A stretch of DNA of 49,287 nucleotides from assembly GCA_016931575.1 (NCBI GenBank), contig JAFGEO010000125.1, forward strand, positions 1 to 49,287. The letters run 5' to 3'. This DNA comes from Bacteroidales bacterium. Its GTDB lineage: Bacteria; Bacteroidota; Bacteroidia; Bacteroidales; UBA10428. The notes below the pieces were generated by a model. The model saw nothing but the letters and a program-made list of their open reading frames with translations, was not told the origin of the DNA and did not search any database. Made by a program: the position numbers and the translations under genes. Positions 43,347-49,287 of this stretch are shown here, piece after piece (the first letter of the stretch is position 1; the number at the start of each line of letters is the position of its first letter).

Positions 43347-44903
43347 ATGAAATCCTTCATTGCTGCGCTGTTGATCCTAGGGTATTCACTGTTGTCTTCG
43401 GCATGCAATACCCGGCCAAAACCTGTTGTTTCGCCAGATAAAAAGGCCCCGCAGCAGGTAGCTTCCGCCAATGACCAGGATCGTCAACCTGCTGTTGCCG
43501 GAAGCTTCTACCCGGCTTCGGAGGAGGTACTCCGGAAAGACCTTGAAGCTTTATTTGCATCCGTAGAAAAAGTTACCAGTGAACATGTCAGGGCGCTGAT
43601 TGTCCCGCATGCCGGCTATGTATACTCCGGAAAAACTGCCGCCGCCGGTTTTAAACAGCTCGACAGGGACTGCCGCTTTGAACGTGTTTTTCTCATCGGC
43701 TCGAGCCACAGGATGTATTTCCAGGGCGCTTCCGTCTATACTGACGGGGATTTCATTACACCGCTTGGCCGGGTGAAGGTCGACCCCCTGGCAAAAGAAC
43801 TGGCCTCTGCCTATTCAGTATTCACTGATAACCCGGCACCCCACCTGCAGGAACATAGCCTGGAGGTCGAGCTTCCCTTCCTGCAGTACTGGCTAAATAA
43901 TGAGTTTACGCTGGTTCCCATCGTGTTGGGTGGCGACAACCTGAAGGACTTCAGGGAGATCGCTGAAATTTTAGAACCCTGGTTCAACGAAAAAAACCTC
44001 TTTGTTATCAGCAGCGACTTTTCGCACTACCCCGGGTATGAAGATGCCCGGACCTGCGATGCCGAGATGGCAAATGCCATTCTGAAGAATTCAGCGCAGG
44101 ATTTTCTTAAAGCAAAGACAAGGGTAGAAAACCGGCAGGTAAAGGGCTTGGTAACAGCTATTTGCGGTTGGGCTTCCGTGTACACCCTTCTGAATGTTAC
44201 GGAAGACAATGCATCGCTCAACTTCCAGCACCTGCTCTACGAAAATTCAGGAGATTCACCACAGGGCACCACCGACCGGGTGGTAGGCTATCATGCTATT
44301 GCCATAACTTCGGTAGCTGAAAAGAAATCAGAACCGGAGTTCACACTTACCCGGGAAGAAAAGATCAAACTGCTGAAGATTGCCCGGCAAACTCTTGCAG
44401 ACTATATTCCGGGGAAACTAAAATTCACCCCCGAAGAGAAAGACCTGACACCCTTACTTAAAACAGGGGCCGGCGCCTTTGTTACACTGGAAAAGAATGG
44501 GCAGCTCCGTGGATGCATCGGGAATTTCCAGGCTTCGCAAGCCCTGTATCTGACGGTGCGCGATATGGCCATTGCTGCCGCTACTCAAGACCACCGTTTC
44601 CCCGCTGTTGAGGCCTCTGAAATCCCTAAACTCGACATTGAGATCTCCGTGCTCACCCCGATGCGGAAGATAAATTCCATCGACGAAATTGAACTTGGAA
44701 AACACGGGATCTACATCCGTAAAGGAAGCCAGACGGGAACCTTCCTTCCCCAGGTGGCAACCGAAACCGGCTGGACCCTGGAAGAGTTTCTTGGACACTG
44801 CGCCCGCGATAAGGCAGGTATTGGCTGGGATGGCTGGAAAACTGCCGACATCTATGTCTATGAAGCCCTTGTTTTCAGCGAACATGAACCCGATCTGAAA
44901 TAG
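43347..44903 (+). CDS. AmmeMemoRadiSam system proteins B and A fused (Memo-AMMECR1), lipoprotein signal
   Basis: 518 residues. The N-terminal signal ends in LLSSAC (Cys20), a probable lipobox. The Memo domain (about 46-325) has PHAGYVYSGK, IGSSHRMYF, EHSLEVELPFLQ, ISSDFSHYPG and the Cys of TAICGWASV, which together correspond to the metal and catalytic ligands of Memo. The AMMECR1 domain (about 337-515) has the LRGCIGNFQ motif and DHRFPAVEASEIPKLDIEIS. Memo and AMMECR1 are often separate genes; this is the fused form. The chemistry of the system is not known to me. The next gene starts 2 bp later, then the radical SAM component. Confidence 0.93.
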   Translation: MKSFIAALLILGYSLLSSACNTRPKPVVSPDKKAPQQVASANDQDRQPAVAGSFYPASEEVLRKDLEALFASVEKVTSEHVRALIVPHAGYVYSGKTAAAGFKQLDRDCRFERVFLIGSSHRMYFQGASVYTDGDFITPLGRVKVDPLAKELASAYSVFTDNPAPHLQEHSLEVELPFLQYWLNNEFTLVPIVLGGDNLKDFREIAEILEPWFNEKNLFVISSDFSHYPGYEDARTCDAEMANAILKNSAQDFLKAKTRVENRQVKGLVTAICGWASVYTLLNVTEDNASLNFQHLLYENSGDSPQGTTDRVVGYHAIAITSVAEKKSEPEFTLTREEKIKLLKIARQTLADYIPGKLKFTPEEKDLTPLLKTGAGAFVTLEKNGQLRGCIGNFQASQALYLTVRDMAIAAATQDHRFPAVEASEIPKLDIEISVLTPMRKINSIDEIELGKHGIYIRKGSQTGTFLPQVATETGWTLEEFLGHCARDKAGIGWDGWKTADIYVYEALVFSEHEPDLK

Positions 44904-44905
44904 GC

Positions 44906-47353
44906 ATGCCATCCCCCTACCTCCTCATACCCATCGGCCTGTTGGTACTGTCATGTTACCTGCTGAGTCATGTTTTTGTCCGGTTCGACATCCTATCCAA
45001 AAGGAACCACCGCAGGTTCTGGAACATTGTCCTGCTGCTTACCTTTCTGGTAGCGGGAAGCCTCGGCCTCCTGCTTGCCATCCAGATCAACTATAAACTC
45101 GAATGGACTCTTATCAATAACTTCCTGACCTGGCACGTGAATTTCGGCATTGCCATGACAATCGTCGCCATTATCCATTTTCTGTGGCACCTCAACTACT
45201 ACCTGAATCTCTTCAAACGTGGTCCGGTACCTGCCGGAGAAAAAGCCGAAGAACAACACGTACAGCCAAAACCGGATCCCCGGCAAAAGCTGCTCATTCT
45301 TTTTACCGGTTTTTATTCCCCGGTGGTCCAGGTCCTGATGATCCGGGAACTTACCACCCAGTTTCAATCAAACGAAATCATGATGACCTGGACACTGGGA
45401 TTGTGGATGATCCTGACCGGAACAGGATCCCTGCTGGGAAGAAAATTAAAACTATACCGGATCAATCCTGTAACACAGCGCAGGCTTGTCCTCTGGATCT
45501 CGATTGCCCCTGTGGTGATGGTTATGGTATTAAGTCTGCTTAAAGATATCCTCTTCCCCCCCGGCATCCTGATCAGTCCGCTTGAATACCTGCTCCTGAT
45601 CAGCTACATGCTTGCGCCTGTCTGCATTTTTTCCGGTGTATTGTTCACCTGCTTTGTCCGCTCGGAAACCTACTCCTTCTCCGGGGTATACCTCCTCGAA
45701 GCTGCGGGCAGCATCGCAGGAGGGATCCTGGTAAGTTTCATTCTGATCCGGTGGTTCAGCGTGTTGCAGTCGCTCCTGCTCATGATCGTGCTTGCTTCCC
45801 TCTTCCTCCGGTTCTATTCCGGAAAGCGGATATACATACTAACCGGTACCCTTACTCTTGCTCTGGCGGTCTTCCTTCCTGCATCACCTTTCGAAAAGAA
45901 CCTGAAATCCGTCGCCTTCGGGGATCAGAAGGTAGTGGAAAACGAAGAAAGCCGGCTGGGGAACATCACCGTTACGGAAAACGGGGGCGAATATAACTAT
46001 TTCCTGAACGGCTCTCTCCTTTTCAATACCGGGAACTTCGTCATGGCTGAAGAATTTGTGCATTATGCCATGCTGCAGCACGATGATCCGAAGAAGGTAT
46101 TGCTGGTCTCCGGCGGACTGGCCGGTATGGTAAACGAGATCCTGAAATACCCCGATATCAGGCTGATCGATTATGTAGAGCTGAATACGGAGCTGCTGGA
46201 GCTCTCGGAAAAAAGGAATCCCCTGCCAGACACATCCATTCTGCACGTTCATCCCTCGGATATCCTTGATTTTCTGCGAAAAACCGGTACCCGCTACGAC
46301 ATTGCCATCCTGGCAGTGCCCGACCCTTCATCCATTCAGCTAAACCGCTACTATTCTGTAGAATTTATCAGGATGCTGAAAGGCTACCTCGGCGAAAATG
46401 CAGTAATCATCTATGGCTTATCCCCAACAGGAAACTACATGAGCCGCTGGCAAAAGCTGAAGCTTTCCCTGGTCTGTAACAGCCTGAAAAAGCATTTCAG
46501 GAATGTCATCCTGATACCCGGAGAAAAGGATTATTTTGTAGCTTCCGACCAGGAAGTGAGCACTGCCATTGCTGGGCTGAGCCGCGATTATGAGCTGGAA
46601 AATCTGTATGTGAACCCCGACTATTTCGACGATGAGGACCTGCGCATGCGCAGCCTTTTTTTGAGCAGTCAGCTCGACAAGGAGGCAGGAGTGAACAGTC
46701 AGCATAAAGCCCTTCCTGCCTTCTGCTCCACCCTCAAATACCTGTCGAAGACAGGTTCCGGTCTGCCATACCTGCTCATCCCCCTCATCCTGCTGCCTCT
46801 GGTTCTTCTCCTGCAGCAGCGGGGGACCAAAGGCATGTACCTGGCGGGAATGAGCGGGGCATCTGTTGAGATTATGCTGATCTTCATGGTGCAGATCGCT
46901 TTCGGATATATCTATCAGGTGCTGGGAATACTGATCGCTATTTTCATGGGCGGACTGGTTCTCGGAACCTGGCTGACGCGGTATATTCCGGTTTCAGGGA
47001 GAAACTACCGCCTGGCATTTCTGGCCATGGTCGCCTTCCTGCTGCTGTTCTTCCTGTTCATGTTTACGCCCTATATCACTTTCCCCAGGGCGATCCTGTG
47101 GAGTATTTTCAGCCTTTCCATGTTGGCCCCTTCAGCCATTACCGGCTATATTTTTGTGGCTGCCACGCAACTATTCAGGGAAGAAATCACGGCCGCAGCT
47201 CCCAGAATGTATGCTGCCGACCTGATCGGAGCCGCCCTGGGCATCACCTCCATGACCCTGGTCCTGATCCCCCTGATCGGATTGACATACAGCTGCCTCA
47301 TTCTGATTGCGCTGAATGCCATCCCGCTTTTCGCCGGAAAAAAAATTATCTGA
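44906..47353 (+). CDS. Polytopic spermidine-synthase-like protein with possible haem-binding N-terminal helices
   Basis: 815 residues. Residues 1-105 form three helices with His22, His77, His91 and His95 (WHVNFG, IIHFLWHLNYY), like DUF4405 or cytochrome b-type bundles. More helices follow (about 155-330), then a Rossmann methyltransferase-like domain (about 395-500; VLLVSGGLAG, VELNTELLEL, AVPDPSSIQLNRYYS), and a last block of helices (about 625-815). The domain resembles spermidine synthase but has GGLAG where the enzyme has GGGDG, and Ala in place of the catalytic Asp, so polyamine synthesis is unlikely. It is sandwiched between the other two AmmeMemoRadiSam genes, so it is probably part of that system. 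Confidence 0.82.
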   Translation: MPSPYLLIPIGLLVLSCYLLSHVFVRFDILSKRNHRRFWNIVLLLTFLVAGSLGLLLAIQINYKLEWTLINNFLTWHVNFGIAMTIVAIIHFLWHLNYYLNLFKRGPVPAGEKAEEQHVQPKPDPRQKLLILFTGFYSPVVQVLMIRELTTQFQSNEIMMTWTLGLWMILTGTGSLLGRKLKLYRINPVTQRRLVLWISIAPVVMVMVLSLLKDILFPPGILISPLEYLLLISYMLAPVCIFSGVLFTCFVRSETYSFSGVYLLEAAGSIAGGILVSFILIRWFSVLQSLLLMIVLASLFLRFYSGKRIYILTGTLTLALAVFLPASPFEKNLKSVAFGDQKVVENEESRLGNITVTENGGEYNYFLNGSLLFNTGNFVMAEEFVHYAMLQHDDPKKVLLVSGGLAGMVNEILKYPDIRLIDYVELNTELLELSEKRNPLPDTSILHVHPSDILDFLRKTGTRYDIAILAVPDPSSIQLNRYYSVEFIRMLKGYLGENAVIIYGLSPTGNYMSRWQKLKLSLVCNSLKKHFRNVILIPGEKDYFVASDQEVSTAIAGLSRDYELENLYVNPDYFDDEDLRMRSLFLSSQLDKEAGVNSQHKALPAFCSTLKYLSKTGSGLPYLLIPLILLPLVLLLQQRGTKGMYLAGMSGASVEIMLIFMVQIAFGYIYQVLGILIAIFMGGLVLGTWLTRYIPVSGRNYRLAFLAMVAFLLLFFLFMFTPYITFPRAILWSIFSLSMLAPSAITGYIFVAATQLFREEITAAAPRMYAADLIGAALGITSMTLVLIPLIGLTYSCLILIALNAIPLFAGKKII

Positions 47354-47439
47354 CAGGAAGAGGTTTTTCTTCCTCATTTCCCCGGCATTTTTATGTAAAA
47401 GCCCGTAACTTTATCCATAGGAATCCTGAAATTTCCGGT

Positions 47440-48564
47440 ATGAAAAAACTCAGCAAAAGAGATTTTATGAAACAGGGAATGCTCTGTGCCGGGGGACTGT
47501 TGTGTGCAGGCTGGACTAATCCCGTCATGCTTTCCGGAAAAGATTCGCCGGGAAAATTCAGCCGCGAAGCCATGTTTTATACCGTCACTCCCCGGGGAGT
47601 GGAATGCGGACTCTGCCCCAATGAATGCACCCTGCGGCCGGGGGAGACCGGCGACTGCCGAAGCCGGGTGAACCACGCAGATAAAATCTATAGCATCGGA
47701 TACGGAAATCCCTGCGCTGTTCATATTGATCCTATCGAAAAAAAGCCCCTGCTGCATTTTCATCCCAAATCGAAAGCCTATTCCATCGCAGTTGCAGGCT
47801 GTAACTTCGTCTGCCTGAACTGCCAGAACTGGCAAATCTCCCAGACCAGCCCAAAGGACACCCGGAACTACGATCTCATGCCCGGAAAGCTGGTACAGGA
47901 AGTCATAAAGAGCGACTGCCTTTCCATCGCCTATACCTATTCGGAACCCATCACATACTATGAGTATGTCTATGAAAGCTCTCGCCAGGCACATCAGCTC
48001 GGCCTCAAAAACGTTTTTGTATCCAACGGATACATCAACGAGGAGCCCCTGCGAAAGCTCGCCCCTCACCTCGATGCAGCCAACATCGACCTGAAATCCT
48101 TCAGCGATGATATTTACCTGCGGCTGAGTGGCGGCAAGCTACAACCTGTACTAAATACCCTGAAAATCCTGAAAGAAGAAGGTGTGTGGCTGGAAATCAC
48201 CAACCTCATCGTCCCCTCCTGGACCGATAACCCGGATATGATCAAACGGATGTGCGACTGGCTCGCAGCAAACGGATTCAGGGATACTCCCCTGCATTTC
48301 AGTCGCTTTCACCCCGCCTACAAGCTCACCCAGCTTCCCGAAACCTCGCTGAGCACCCTGATCAAAGCCCGTGATATTGCCAAAAAAGCCGGACTTCACT
48401 ACTGCTATGTTGGCAACGTCCCCGGCAAGGGATTCGAAGATACGATGTGTCCTTCCTGCGGCAAAAAAGTCGTGGGACGGAAAGGCTTTACCATAGAGGA
48501 ATACCACCTGGAGAAGGGTAGCTGCGAATTTTGTGGGGAGAAGATTAGTGGCGTATGGGAGTAG
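47440..48564 (+). CDS. amrS: AmmeMemoRadiSam radical SAM enzyme with Tat-like leader
   Basis: 374 residues. The core cluster motif is Cys121, Cys125, Cys128 (GCNFVCLNCQNW). An upstream cysteine group at 56, 59, 63 and 73 (CGLCPNEC) and a C-terminal CPSCGKK/CEFCGEK pair are typical for this family; the former may bind an auxiliary cluster. The leader reads SKRDFMKQG followed by a hydrophobic stretch, a Lys-Arg variant of the Tat motif. The start at ATG 47440 is chosen, since the frame upstream overlaps the membrane protein in another phase. Together with the two genes before it, this completes the AmmeMemoRadiSam set. The substrate is unknown. Confidence 0.93.
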   Translation: MKKLSKRDFMKQGMLCAGGLLCAGWTNPVMLSGKDSPGKFSREAMFYTVTPRGVECGLCPNECTLRPGETGDCRSRVNHADKIYSIGYGNPCAVHIDPIEKKPLLHFHPKSKAYSIAVAGCNFVCLNCQNWQISQTSPKDTRNYDLMPGKLVQEVIKSDCLSIAYTYSEPITYYEYVYESSRQAHQLGLKNVFVSNGYINEEPLRKLAPHLDAANIDLKSFSDDIYLRLSGGKLQPVLNTLKILKEEGVWLEITNLIVPSWTDNPDMIKRMCDWLAANGFRDTPLHFSRFHPAYKLTQLPETSLSTLIKARDIAKKAGLHYCYVGNVPGKGFEDTMCPSCGKKVVGRKGFTIEEYHLEKGSCEFCGEKISGVWE

Positions 48565-48809
48565 TTCAGAGTGAGAGTGAGTTTTGAGAGTGAGGGGCAG
48601 ACTGCCGAATTCAGGCGGCTCCTGAAAAAGATGAATCGATGAATCGTGAAACTGAGAAACTGACGATTCTGCCTGAACTGATTTACCAATATTCCGGTCG
48701 GCTTCCTGAGCCTGCCAATGGTCAATGCGGTTCCTGTTGTCCCTGAGTCCGACGAAGTCAACCGCTTCCAAAGCCGCCATCCCAACTATAATCCACCGCT
48801 CCTCTTTAA

Positions 48810-48864
48810 CCCCGGCTTTTAAGCCGGGGGCCAGGGCTTAAGGGATTACCGGGCTTCAGCCCTG
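48810..48864. repeat. REP-like element with two nested inverted repeats
   Basis: ccccggctt and aagccgggg (48810-48818 and 48821-48829) form a perfect 9-bp stem with a 2-nt loop. Next to it, cagggct (48832-48838) and agccctg (48858-48864) form a second stem. The layout is like extragenic palindromes but is seen only once here. Confidence 0.6.
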
Positions 48865-48966
48865 CAAAAATCTAAGTTGATCCGGCAAACAGGTAGTTCT
48901 TTCTTCCCTTGGTAAAGGGGCCCTGAGCGGGTAAGGCTTTATCATCTTGTTGCTAACTCATGGAAG

Positions 48967-48986
48967 ATCCTGAGATCCCTCAGGAT
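48967..48986. repeat. Short hairpin, 8-bp perfect stem
   Basis: atcctgag/ctcaggat with a 4-nt loop atcc. It resembles a short palindromic sequence found in intergenic DNA of various bacteria. There is no T run, so a terminator role is not supported. Confidence 0.5.
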
Positions 48987-49045
48987 GACGGATGCCCTGA
49001 ATATGACAGTGCACAAACCAGCATAAAAAACCGCTCCCGAACTCC

Positions 49046-49127
49046 AGTCAGGGTTTGACTTCCTTGTTCGAAGAAAGCACAGCCTTAAAACACCCCTTCA
49101 TTGTTAAGTGCGAGTCAAGCCCTGACT
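49046..49127. repeat. Separated inverted repeat pair
   Basis: agtcagggtttgact (49046-49060) and agtcaagccctgact (49113-49127) are reverse complements with one mismatch, 52 bp apart. Each also has self-complementary ends (agtca/tgact or agtca/tgact). A cruciform, mobile-element remnant or REP pair is possible. Confidence 0.5.
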
Positions 49128-49287
49128 TGCCCGATCTTACGAACCCAACGCCGTTACGAGGTTCCCATCCCGTTCCTCGCTTAGAATAATTCCAAATAAC
49201 GGGGGGTATAAATAAAATAAAAAAGTACTACATTAGCTGCGAAATTAATTGTGCCGTTTAACGTAATGAGGAAGGGGTCTCGCCTGA

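Larger units (their letters stand above)
48565..49287. other. Gene-free region with several palindromic repeats
   Basis: No supported gene in 723 bp. The sequence holds three hairpin-forming or inverted repeat elements listed separately and a final AT-rich part from about 49195. The start of a further gene may lie beyond the window. Confidence 0.5.

Noticed and set aside
44906-47353. Functional spermidine synthase
   Set aside because: Key substrate-binding and catalytic Asp residues are replaced, and it is embedded in membrane segments and an AmmeMemoRadiSam locus.
47098-47439. Upstream 114-codon extension of the AmmeMemoRadiSam radical SAM gene
   Set aside because: It overlaps the membrane protein gene in another phase and would hide the Tat-like leader starting at 47440.
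1-49287. CRISPR arrays, insertion sequences and prophage genes
   Set aside because: No regularly spaced repeats, transposase, integrase or phage structural gene was seen.

Overview
This is a chromosomal segment from a member of the Bacteroidota. The signs are a SusC/SusD pair, Bacteroidota-style lipoproteins, several -7 promoter boxes of the form TAnnTTTG, and almost no Shine-Dalgarno sequences before starts. An Fnr-like regulator with a possible 4Fe-4S site, a DUF134/NifX-type small-protein cluster and six radical SAM-related genes point to an anaerobic or facultative lifestyle, probably Bacteroidales/Marinilabiliales-like. I cannot name a genus. I saw no rRNA, tRNA, CRISPR array, insertion sequence or phage module.

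Layout. 1-348: intergenic DNA with a 41-bp direct repeat. 349-8976: housekeeping and envelope genes (START-like protein, LptF/LptG-type permease, two glycosyltransferases, ribBA, fmt, two small secreted proteins). 9108-13169: a chemoreceptor with two periplasmic CZB modules and a receiver-like tail, a divergent Fnr-type regulator, and a LysM glucosaminidase. 13329-15009: a compact DUF134 - NifX-like - DUF5320-like - truncated metallo-beta-lactamase - NifX-like operon behind a 12-bp palindrome. 15263-15964: RluA-type pseudouridine synthase. 16201-21566: SusC, SusD and a third lipoprotein, a nutrient-uptake locus without nearby glycoside hydrolases.

21927-31258 is the most unusual part. A SiaC-like gene is followed by a tightly coupled seven-gene run: three B12-binding-type radical SAM enzymes, two GNAT-like acyltransferases, a GH3-type acyl-adenylating amide synthetase and a fourth radical SAM enzyme. 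It reads as a small-molecule or lipid-modifying pathway that I cannot match to a characterised system. A Cys-rich lipoprotein with a strong terminator and a truncated GrpB gene separate it from a crtI-crtB carotenoid pair (32485-34952).

35188-43251 holds a nucleotidyltransferase-GHMP kinase fusion, several hypotheticals, a DUF3795 gene with a start problem, an M19-type dipeptidase, CCA-adding enzyme and thioredoxin. 43347-48564 is an AmmeMemoRadiSam locus: a Memo-AMMECR1 fusion with a lipobox, a polytopic spermidine-synthase-like protein with a possible haem-binding N-terminal bundle, and the radical SAM enzyme with a Tat-like leader. All three appear directed to or across the membrane, which is the second major point of interest. 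The last 720 bp have no gene and contain several palindromic, REP-like repeats.
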